This document shows positions 1 through 4,948 of a stretch of 5,334 nucleotides of DNA, piece by piece. The notes beneath the pieces are model-generated. The model was not told the DNA's origin and did no database searches. It saw only the letters and a program-made list of their open reading frames with translations. Position 1 is the first letter of the stretch. Each line of letters starts with the position of its first letter. The stretch covers positions 1 through 5,334 of the forward strand of contig JAIBHM010000129.1 of the NCBI GenBank assembly GCA_020028535.1, given 5' to 3'. Both the position numbers and the translations under genes were made by a program. This DNA is from Armatimonadota bacterium. GTDB taxonomy: Bacteria > Sysuimicrobiota > Sysuimicrobiia > Sysuimicrobiales > Kaftiobacteriaceae.

Positions 1-171
1 CTCCCGGTAGACCGGACTGCGGAGGATACCCAGCAAGGCGAAGAAGCCGCCGATCAGCAACACCAGCACCCACCACGGCGCGCGTTCCAGGGTGCCGACC
101 GAGAGCAACCGCCCGCGGCCTGGGGCTCCTAGGCTTGGTTCGGCTTGCGGCGGAGAGGTGGGCGGAACCAT
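1..171 (-). CDS. Polar amino acid ABC transporter permease, N-terminal fragment (runs off left edge)
   Basis: Partial gene: 57 codons are visible from an ATG at 171 down to the window edge, with no stop. The translation begins MVPPTSPPQAEPSLG, a Pro/Gly-rich cytoplasmic tail. A Trp-Trp pair (residues 33-34) and a hydrophobic segment follow at about 33-50, then RSPVYRE. A short tail, one leading membrane helix and a following polar 'SPVYRE'-type stretch fit the extended N-terminus of HisM/GlnP-type permeases, which form the inner-membrane channel of amino acid importers. The characteristic permease core and EAA loop would lie outside the window, so the family call rests mainly on position: it is the next gene after a family-3 amino acid-binding protein on the same strand, 73 bp away. 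ATG 171 is the first start codon after an in-frame stop at 226-228. No Shine-Dalgarno is evident, and the sequence before the ATG is C-rich. The call is an inference from context; the reading frame itself is clear. Confidence 0.68.
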   Translation of the reverse strand, partial: MVPPTSPPQAEPSLGAPGRGRLLSVGTLERAPWWVLVLLIGGFFALLGILRSPVYRE

Positions 172-192
172 GCGGGGGCGGGGAGGAACGTT

Positions 193-217
193 GCGGGGGA
201 GCTGTACGCCCCCCCGC
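193..217 (-). promoter_or_regulatory. GC-rich hairpin between binding-protein and permease genes
   Basis: Read on the minus strand, GCGGGGGGGC, loop GTACA, GCTCCCCCGC forms a 10-bp stem (nine Watson-Crick pairs and one G-U). It starts 27 nt after the stop of the amino acid-binding protein and ends 21 nt before the permease ATG. No T-run follows (the next bases are AACGTTCC), so it is not a classical Rho-independent terminator. By analogy with hairpins after periplasmic binding-protein genes in other importer operons, it may protect the upstream mRNA 3' end or reduce read-through, giving more binding protein than permease. The structure is seen in the sequence; the role is inferred. Confidence 0.5.
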
Positions 218-244
218 CCGTCTCCTCAGCCTGCGGTCACCGCG

Positions 245-1072
245 TCAGGATGGCTTGTAGTAGTCGACCATCCACTTCTGGTACAGGCGATCCAGGGTGC
301 CGTTCTCTTTCAGCACCTTGAGCGCCGCGTTGAAGGCGCTCTGCAGTTCCTTATCGCCTTCGCGCACGACGATCCCCAGGCCCTCGCTGGTGAACTTCTC
401 CCCGGTGACCTTCAGCTTGTTGGGGTTCGTCCCCATGTAGCCCAACGCCGCGACGCTGTCAATGATGACGGCGTCGACGTCCTTATTCAGCACGGACTTC
501 ACGGCGAGATCGAACGTCGGGAAGCGCTTGACCGCCTTGAGCTTCCCTTCTTTCTGCATCGCCGTGGCTGCCTCGTCGTTCGTCGTCCCACGCTGCACGG
601 CCACGGTCTTGTCCGCGAGATCAGCCACGCCACCGATCCGCGTCTCGTCGGCCCGCACCAGCACCACCTGGCCGACCTCGATGTACGACTCTGTGAAGTC
701 CATCGTCTTATCGCGCTCTTCCGTGATCGTCACGCCCGAGATGACGGCGTCGTAGTCGCCCTTCTGGAGTGCCGGGAAGATGCCGTCCCACGCAGCGCTC
801 TTGATCTCGGGCTTGCAGTTGGCCAGGGTGCAGATCTCGGTGATCAGATCGATGTCGTATCCGATGATGTTCTTGTTGGCGTCCAGGACTTCAAACGGTG
901 GGTATGTCGCGTCGGTGGCCACGCGGATCGTCCGCCCGCCCAGGTCCGGGACCTGTCCCGCGGGTTGCGCCTGCGGCGCGGGCTGCTGGGCCTGCTGCCG
1001 CTGGCATCCCACGGCGATCAACGCGACGATCAGCAGGACGACCGCCACGAACCCCACCCTTCGCTGACTCAT
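245..1072 (-). CDS. Amino acid ABC transporter substrate-binding lipoprotein (family 3, HisJ/GlnH-like)
   Basis: A complete 275-residue protein that captures a polar amino acid outside the membrane and delivers it to an ABC permease. Residues 1-22 are a lipoprotein signal (two Arg, hydrophobic core, AVG before Cys23), so it should be lipid-anchored. A Gln/Pro/Ala linker runs to about residue 42. The mature SBP_bac_3 fold starts with TIRVATDATYPPFEV (48-62), then GYDIDL (71-76). SGVTITEER (112-120) carries the Arg that grips the ligand carboxylate in this family. VQRGTT follows at 159-164, and IIDS with Asp205 sits where the family Asp binds the amino group. Cys81 and Cys86 sit where HisJ has a disulfide. 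Length is normal (250-280). The start has an ideal Shine-Dalgarno (AGGAGG, 1080-1085 on the complement, 7-nt spacer). The next gene on the strand is the permease fragment. Substrate specificity (basic, Gln/Glu or cystine) cannot be read safely. The family call is firm. Confidence 0.95.
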   Translation of the reverse strand: MSQRRVGFVAVVLLIVALIAVGCQRQQAQQPAPQAQPAGQVPDLGGRTIRVATDATYPPFEVLDANKNIIGYDIDLITEICTLANCKPEIKSAAWDGIFPALQKGDYDAVISGVTITEERDKTMDFTESYIEVGQVVLVRADETRIGGVADLADKTVAVQRGTTNDEAATAMQKEGKLKAVKRFPTFDLAVKSVLNKDVDAVIIDSVAALGYMGTNPNKLKVTGEKFTSEGLGIVVREGDKELQSAFNAALKVLKENGTLDRLYQKWMVDYYKPS

Positions 1073-1086
1073 AAGTTCCCCTCCTC

Positions 1087-1130
1087 AGAAGTACGTGCTC
1101 GGCAATCCGTGCGGGACGCATCGTACTTCT
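1087..1130. repeat. Inverted repeat in the divergent intergenic region (possible operator or 5' UTR hairpin)
   Basis: AGAAGTACG (1087-1095) is repeated as its exact complement CGTACTTCT (1122-1130), with 26 nt between the arms. With a one-base bulge at 1121 the pairing extends by three more bases (TGC 1096-1098 with GCA 1118-1120). The right-hand side of the minus-strand Shine-Dalgarno begins within 2 nt of the repeat. The element would therefore lie in the 5' leader of the amino acid-binding-protein mRNA if transcription starts upstream. A weak TATTCT -10-like hexamer at 1188..1183 on the minus strand would place the start near 1176, but no good -35 accompanies it. The element could be a two-site operator for a repressor shared by both importers, or an RNA hairpin controlling access to the ribosome site. 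The repeat is certain; the function is inferred. Confidence 0.5.
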
Positions 1131-1207
1131 CCGACCTCGCGGGGACTCCTTTGCTCAGGGCAGGTGAGGGCTCCGCGTCCCGAGAATACAGCGGAGTTAA
1201 TCCCCAG

Positions 1208-1215
1208 GGAGGTGA
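1208..1215 (+). promoter_or_regulatory. Shine-Dalgarno of dppA that fixes the start at 1220
   Basis: GGAGGTGA is a full match to the anti-Shine-Dalgarno end of 16S rRNA, 4 nt before the ATG at 1220 (7 nt when counted from GGAGG). The reading frame stays open far upstream, to about 92, opposite the divergent gene. This site and the signal peptide that starts at the ATG are what show that translation begins here. Confidence 0.9.
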
Positions 1216-1219
1216 GGGT

Positions 1220-2827
1220 ATGCACCACCGGTTCGGACGGATCGTTCTGCCGGTCCTTGTCATCGCCGGCCTGCTCGTCGCTCCTGTATTGACCTCCGGC
1301 GCGCCCAGAACGTCATGGGACGCGAAGGCATGCGGTCGGGTCGGCGGCACGCTGGTGTTTGGCCAGGCCCAGGACGCCGTGACGCTCGACCCCGCTGACG
1401 CCACGGACGGGTTCTCGGTGAACAATACGTCCAACGCGTTCGACACCCTGGTCCGCTTCGCCGCGAATGGCACGCAGGTCGAGCCGGGGCTGGCCGAATC
1501 GTGGAAGGTCTCTTCGGACGAGCTGGTCTGGACCTTCAAGCTCCGCCGGGGCGTCCGGTTCCACGATGGGACCCCATTGGACGCGAAGGCGGTGGAGTTC
1601 AGCTTCCAGCGCCAGCTGGACAAGAAGCACCCGTATCATCACGGCGTGTTCGAGTACGCGGAGTTCACCCTGGAGAGCGTGAAGAGCATCGAGGCGGTGG
1701 GCGCGGACAGCGTCCGCTTCACGCTGAAGGCTTCCAACGCACCGTTTCTTGCCATGCTGGCGATGTTCAGCAACGCGGTGAGCAGCCCCGCGGCGATCCG
1801 GAAGTACGGGAAGGACTACTTCAAGCACCCCACCGGCACCGGCCCGTTCAAGTTCGTGGAGTGGGTGCAGAAAGACCACGTCACCTATGAGGCCAATAAG
1901 GACTACTGGGCCGGCCGGCCCTGCGTGGACCGGCTGATCATCCGCGGGATCCCAGACAACACGGTGCGCCTGCTGGAGATGGAGAAGGGCGGCATCCAGA
2001 TCATGGACCAGACCAACCCGCCGGACTACGCGCGCATCCGGCGCAACAAGGACCTGGTCCTCTTTACCGGTCCCGGTCTGAACGTCGGCTACCTGGCGAT
2101 GAACGTGGAGAAGGAGCCCTTCAACGACGTGCGGGTGCGCCGCGCGGTCAACCACTCCGTGAACAAGCCGGTGCTGGTGCGGGCTTTCTATGAGGGCATC
2201 GGCCAGCCGGCCAAGAACCCGATGCCTCCGACGATCTGGGGCTACAACGATGAAGTGAAGGCCTACGAGTACAATCCCGAGAAGGCGAAGCAACTGCTCG
2301 CCGAGGCCGGATACCCGAACGGCATCACGACAGAGCTGTGGTGGCCGAACCGGGCCCGTCCCTACCTCACCCAGCCGCAGAAGATCGCGGAGGCTCTTCA
2401 GCAGCAGCTCGCCAAGGGCGGCATCCGCGCGAAGCTCGTCACCTTCGAGTGGGGCACGTACCTCTCTAAGGCGCGCAACGGCGAGCACCCGATGGCGATC
2501 TTGGGCTGGACCGGCGACAATGGCGATCCGGACAACTTCCTCTACGTCCTGCTGGATGCCGACAACGCCAAGAAGGGCACCGCCTCGAACATCGCCTTTT
2601 ACAAGAGCGGGGCCCTGCATGACCTGCTGATCAGGGCGCAGCGCACCAGCGATCAGGCCCGGCGGACGGCCCTGTATCGCCAGGCGCAGGAGGTCATCCA
2701 CAACGACGCGCCGTGGGTACCGCTCGTGCACGCGGGCCGTGTCGCCGCCTACCGCAAGCAGGTGCAGAACTTCTTCCCACATCCGCTGGATATCCGCTGG
2801 TTCTACCGCGTCTGGATCGAGAAATAA
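1220..2827 (+). CDS. dppA: Dipeptide/oligopeptide ABC transporter substrate-binding protein (family 5, DppA-like)
   Basis: A complete 535-residue extracytoplasmic binding protein that captures di- or short peptides for the DppBC channel encoded next. Residues 1-28 are a Sec signal peptide (MHHRFGR, hydrophobic core, likely cleavage after TSGA). There is no lipobox, so the protein is probably secreted or periplasmic. SBP_bac_5 hallmarks follow: GGTLVFGQ (42-49), LAESWKVSSDELVWTFKLR (91-109), GVRFHDGTPLDA (111-122), TGTGPFKF (205-212), GLNVGYLAMN (286-295) and VRRAVNHSVNK (306-316). GWTGDNGDPDNF (429-440) is, from memory, identical to E. coli DppA, where an Asp in this stretch binds the peptide amino terminus. 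Arg378 and Arg380 lie in the region that binds the peptide carboxylate in DppA. Length is typical (500-540). Cys38 and Cys235 could form a disulfide, but they do not match the E. coli DppA pairs exactly. Some family members carry heme, nickel or sugars, so the ligand is inferred. A terminator follows. Confidence 0.93.
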   Translation: MHHRFGRIVLPVLVIAGLLVAPVLTSGAPRTSWDAKACGRVGGTLVFGQAQDAVTLDPADATDGFSVNNTSNAFDTLVRFAANGTQVEPGLAESWKVSSDELVWTFKLRRGVRFHDGTPLDAKAVEFSFQRQLDKKHPYHHGVFEYAEFTLESVKSIEAVGADSVRFTLKASNAPFLAMLAMFSNAVSSPAAIRKYGKDYFKHPTGTGPFKFVEWVQKDHVTYEANKDYWAGRPCVDRLIIRGIPDNTVRLLEMEKGGIQIMDQTNPPDYARIRRNKDLVLFTGPGLNVGYLAMNVEKEPFNDVRVRRAVNHSVNKPVLVRAFYEGIGQPAKNPMPPTIWGYNDEVKAYEYNPEKAKQLLAEAGYPNGITTELWWPNRARPYLTQPQKIAEALQQQLAKGGIRAKLVTFEWGTYLSKARNGEHPMAILGWTGDNGDPDNFLYVLLDADNAKKGTASNIAFYKSGALHDLLIRAQRTSDQARRTALYRQAQEVIHNDAPWVPLVHAGRVAAYRKQVQNFFPHPLDIRWFYRVWIEK

Positions 2828-2840
2828 CCCGCTAGCGCAC

Positions 2841-2880
2841 AGGCGACCGGAGGAAACCCGTCCTCCGGTCGCTTTGTGTT
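2841..2880 (+). terminator. Rho-independent terminator or attenuator between dppA and dppB
   Basis: GCGACCGGAGGA (2843-2854) pairs perfectly with TCCTCCGGTCGC (2861-2872) around the 6-nt loop AACCCG, giving a 12-bp stem. The stem can grow by a G-U and an A-U pair (2842-2873 and 2841-2874). TTTGTGTT (2873-2880) follows, a short U-rich tail. It begins 13 nt after the dppA stop. Being inside the operon, it should end most dppA transcripts, giving abundant binding protein and less permease from any read-through. The tail is interrupted by two G, so leakiness is plausible. Confidence 0.87.
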
Positions 2881-2885
2881 AGACT
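2877..2885 (+). promoter_or_regulatory. Candidate extended -10 promoter for a leaderless dppBC transcript
   Basis: TGT-TAGACT is an extended -10 (TG, one base, then TAnnnT). It ends 7 nt before the ATG at 2893, so transcription would begin at or next to the start codon. The dppB start has no purine-rich Shine-Dalgarno, as expected of a leaderless gene, and it directly follows a terminator. No -35 is recognisable at the right distance, where the terminator arm lies. The same TGTTA beginning occurs in the strong promoter at 4882. This is plausible but unproven. Confidence 0.38.
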
Positions 2886-2892
2886 CGTGGCG

Positions 2893-3897
2893 ATGACGCG
2901 CTACGTCGGCCGGCGCCTAGTCGAAACGGTGCCGGTCGTTTTCGGCGTGCTGCTGGTCGTTTTCGTCATCGCCCACCTCACCCCCGGCGATCCCGTCCTC
3001 ATCGCGCTCGGCGAACATGCGACGCCCGAAGCGGTCGAGCAGCTGCGCGCCGAACTGCAGCTGGACGATCCGCTGCCTGTGGCGTTCCTAAAGTACCTGA
3101 GCCACGTACTGCGTGGAGACCTCGGCCGATCCATCCAGAACAACGAGCGTGTCACGGTCGAGCTCGCCACCCGCTTTCCGGCCACGATCGAGCTCAGCCT
3201 GGCGGCGATGCTGATCGCGAGTGTGGTGGGCATCCTCACCGGCGTTCTAGCGGCCGTCCGTCAGAACTCGTGGTTCGACGGGCTGAGCATGTTCGTCGCC
3301 CTCTTCGGCTTCTCCATGCCCATCTTCTGGCTGGGGATCATGCTCATCCTGCTCTTCGCTGCGCTGCTGGGGTGGTTTCCCATTTCCGGCCGCCTGGACT
3401 ATACGGTCGAGATCGTCCGCATCACCAATCTCCACATCCTTGACGCCATGGTCACCCGCAACTGGACTGCGCTGGGCAATGCCCTGCACCACCTTGTACT
3501 GCCGGCCATCACGCTGTCCACGGTGCCCCTGGCCATCGTCGCACGGATGACGCGCAGCAGCCTCCTGGAGGTGCTGCGGCAGGATTACGTGCGCACGGCA
3601 CGGGCGAAGGGCCTGAGGGATTCCCGCGTGGTGACCCGCCATGCCCTGACGAACGCGTCCATCCCGGTGATCACTGTCATCGGCCTGAACGTGGGCAGCC
3701 TGCTCAGCGGGGCCATTCTCACCGAGACGATCTTCGCCTGGCCCGGTGTGGGGCGGCTCGTCGTGGATGCGATCTTCGCGCGAGACTATCCCATCGTACA
3801 GGGCACGGTCTTCGTCATCGCCCTGGTCTTCGTCGCCGTGAACCTGCTCGTCGATGTGTCGTACGCTTACCTCGACCCCAGGATCCGCTATGGTTGA
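2893..3897 (+). CDS. dppB: Dipeptide ABC transporter permease, DppB-like
   Basis: A 334-residue inner-membrane permease that forms one half of the peptide channel with the DppC-like protein. The N-terminus MTRYVGRRLVETVPVVFGV is the usual short tail with an Arg pair and first helix (about 10-29), followed by HLTPGDP (28-34). Then come the periplasmic GDLGRSI motif (75-81) and membrane segments near 100-121, 132-156, 187-208, 245-265 and 291-314. The EAA coupling loop is DYVRTARAKGL (221-231), which would dock onto the ATPase. LTETIFAWPGVGR (276-288) and the C-terminal DPRIRYG closely match E. coli DppB (339 aa) as recalled. ATG 2893 is preferred to the in-frame GTG at 2887 because it gives the usual family start and lies 7 nt from the -10 element. 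Neither start has a Shine-Dalgarno. It follows the dppA terminator and overlaps dppC by 8 nt, so the two permeases are translationally linked. Confidence 0.94.
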   Translation: MTRYVGRRLVETVPVVFGVLLVVFVIAHLTPGDPVLIALGEHATPEAVEQLRAELQLDDPLPVAFLKYLSHVLRGDLGRSIQNNERVTVELATRFPATIELSLAAMLIASVVGILTGVLAAVRQNSWFDGLSMFVALFGFSMPIFWLGIMLILLFAALLGWFPISGRLDYTVEIVRITNLHILDAMVTRNWTALGNALHHLVLPAITLSTVPLAIVARMTRSSLLEVLRQDYVRTARAKGLRDSRVVTRHALTNASIPVITVIGLNVGSLLSGAILTETIFAWPGVGRLVVDAIFARDYPIVQGTVFVIALVFVAVNLLVDVSYAYLDPRIRYG

Positions 3898-4780
3898 GCG
3901 CATCGAGGTCATCGCGCGGATCCCGGAGTCGCGCGCAAGGGTGGGCTTCTACCAGGATGCCTGGCGGCGGCTGCGCCGGAACCGGGGGGCGCTGCTCGGA
4001 CTGGTCATCATTTGCCTGTTTGCCGGGGCGGCGCTATTGTCCCCCCTCATCACCGCGCACGACCCCATTGACCAAGACCTGGATGCGCGGCTACTGCCGC
4101 CGTCGCGCACGCACTGGCTGGGGACCGACGACCTTGGGCGGGACCTGCTGACGCGCATCATTTACGGAGGCCGGGTCTCCCTCACGATCGGCATCGTGGC
4201 GGTGGGGATCGCGGTGGCCGCGGGAACGTTCGTCGGGCTGTTTGCCGGCTACTATGGCCGCTGGGCGGACAGCGTGACCATGCGCATGATGGACATCATG
4301 CTGGCCTTCCCCGCGACGTTGCTCGCGATCTTCATCGTCGGCATCCGGGGCCCCAGCCTGAACAACGCCATGCTGGCCATCGGAGTGATCAACATTCCCA
4401 TCTTCGCGCGGCTCGTGCGGGGATCAGTCCTGCGTGTGCGGCAAGAGGAGTTCGTTGACGCCGCCAGGGCGCTGGGGGGAAGTGCCGGCCGCATCATCGG
4501 CCGGCACATCCTGCCCAACACGCTGGCCCCGATTATCGTTCAGGCGACGCTGGGGATCGGCGCGGCGATCCTGGAAGCGGCAGGTCTCTCGTTCCTGGGT
4601 CTCGGCGCGCAGGCCCCGACACCGGAGTGGGGTGCGATGCTCACAAACACCCGCGAGTATCTGCGGGACGCCCCGTGGGCGGCGACTTTCCCGGGGATCG
4701 CCATCCTGCTCACCGTGGTGGGGTTCAACCTGCTCGGCGACGGCCTGCGTGACGCCCTGGATCCAAGGTTGCGAATTTAG
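3890..4780 (+). CDS. dppC: Dipeptide ABC transporter permease, DppC-like
   Basis: A 296-residue second channel subunit of the peptide importer. A charged N-terminal tail with RRLRRNRGALLG (26-37) leads into the OppC_N-type first helix (about 35-55). The conserved HWLGTDDLGRDLLTRIIYG (75-93) follows. Membrane segments lie near 97-120, 134-152, 158-172, 213-235 and 266-284. The EAA loop is EEFVDAARALGGSAGRI (186-202) followed by HILPN (206-210), the contact site for the ATPase. GLSFLGLGAQAPTPEWG (232-248) and the ending GDGLRDALDPRLRI closely match E. coli DppC (300 aa) as recalled. ATG 3890 is chosen over the in-frame ATG 12 codons upstream (3854) because AGGA sits 6 nt before it (3880-3883) and it gives the usual N-terminus. 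It overlaps the dppB stop (ATG within TATGGTTGA), indicating coupled translation. No ATPase gene follows in this window. Confidence 0.95.
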   Translation: MVERIEVIARIPESRARVGFYQDAWRRLRRNRGALLGLVIICLFAGAALLSPLITAHDPIDQDLDARLLPPSRTHWLGTDDLGRDLLTRIIYGGRVSLTIGIVAVGIAVAAGTFVGLFAGYYGRWADSVTMRMMDIMLAFPATLLAIFIVGIRGPSLNNAMLAIGVINIPIFARLVRGSVLRVRQEEFVDAARALGGSAGRIIGRHILPNTLAPIIVQATLGIGAAILEAAGLSFLGLGAQAPTPEWGAMLTNTREYLRDAPWAATFPGIAILLTVVGFNLLGDGLRDALDPRLRI

Positions 4781-4861
4781 CATAAGGAAGGCTGTCGTTC
4801 CTCTCCATTTCTTCCCTCTCGATTACTATGTGGCTCCACCCCACCTGTCGTCCGTAACCTC

Positions 4862-4890
4862 TTGACATTTTGACCGTATAGTGTTACTAT
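4862..4890 (+). promoter_or_regulatory. Strong sigma-70-type promoter for the gene at 4949
   Basis: A perfect TTGACA -35 (4862-4867), a 17-bp spacer and TACTAT -10 (4885-4890), with TG one base before it (4882-4883), make an extended -10 promoter very near consensus. Transcription should start about A4897, leaving a leader of roughly 52 nt before the ATG at 4949. It is the clearest promoter in the window and lies in a visibly more AT-rich spacer. A promoter this strong next to dyad-symmetric sequences suggests it is normally held by a repressor. Confidence 0.87.
4878..4890. repeat. 13-bp dyad overlapping the -10 element
   Basis: ATAGT-GTT-ACTAT is a perfect inverted repeat (5-bp arms, 3-bp centre) covering the spacer end and the whole -10 hexamer. 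It may be a small operator or a coincidence of AT-rich promoter sequence. Confidence 0.3.
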
Positions 4891-4903
4891 GGTTGCACGT
4901 TTT

Positions 4904-4929
4904 ACCAACTAGGTCCGGACCTAGTTGGT
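4904..4929. repeat. Perfect 26-bp palindrome just downstream of the transcription start
   Basis: The half-site ACCAACTAGGTCC (4904-4916) is followed at once by its exact reverse complement (4917-4929), giving 26 bp of perfect two-fold symmetry. It would begin about 8 nt after the predicted transcription start and end 19 nt before the ATG. As DNA it is an obvious binding site for a dimeric protein, positioned to block RNA polymerase. As RNA it would fold into an 11-bp stem with a CCGG loop near the 5' end. No T-run follows, so it is not a terminator. The best guess is an operator, perhaps for the product of the adjoining gene. Confidence 0.7.
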
Positions 4930-4948
4930 CCTCCTGAGGCGGCCTGGG

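Noticed and set aside
891..1121. Short minus-strand frame starting at an ATG inside the inverted repeat, considered as a leader peptide
   Set aside because: It runs out of frame into the binding-protein gene for most of its length, has no good ribosome site and shows no regulatory codon run.
1174..1206. Possible promoter for dppA (GAATAC or TTAATC as -10)
   Set aside because: No -35 occurs at acceptable spacing (the TTGCTC at 1151 is too far), and a start from TTAATC would leave almost no leader. A real promoter must exist, but it cannot be pinpointed.
92..1219. Open frame running into dppA that would give a 911-residue protein
   Set aside because: It lies opposite the well-supported amino acid-binding protein and encodes no recognisable domain. 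The signal peptide and Shine-Dalgarno place the dppA start at 1220. Long stop-free antisense frames are common in GC-rich genes.
1313..2782. 489-codon open frame on the minus strand inside dppA
   Set aside because: It is an antisense shadow of dppA, with Val/Leu/Arg/His-rich low-information translation, no family motif and no ribosome site.
3247..3912. 221-codon open frame on the minus strand across dppB
   Set aside because: It is antisense to a clear permease, and its His/Asp/Glu/Gln-rich translation is what reverse-reading hydrophobic codons yields.
4785..4802. AGGAA...TTCCT hairpin after dppC as its terminator
   Set aside because: It has only a 5-bp stem with an 8-nt loop, and the following tract is mixed C/T rather than a T-run.
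4434..4865. 143-codon plus-strand frame overlapping the end of dppC
   Set aside because: It is an out-of-frame shadow rich in Arg/Ser/Pro/Trp, with no domain.
4823..4891. Direct repeat TTACTATG at 4823-4830 and 4884-4891, considered as a second promoter or insertion duplication
   Set aside because: Eight bases in AT-rich spacer is weak evidence, the first copy has no -35, and no mobile element lies between the copies.
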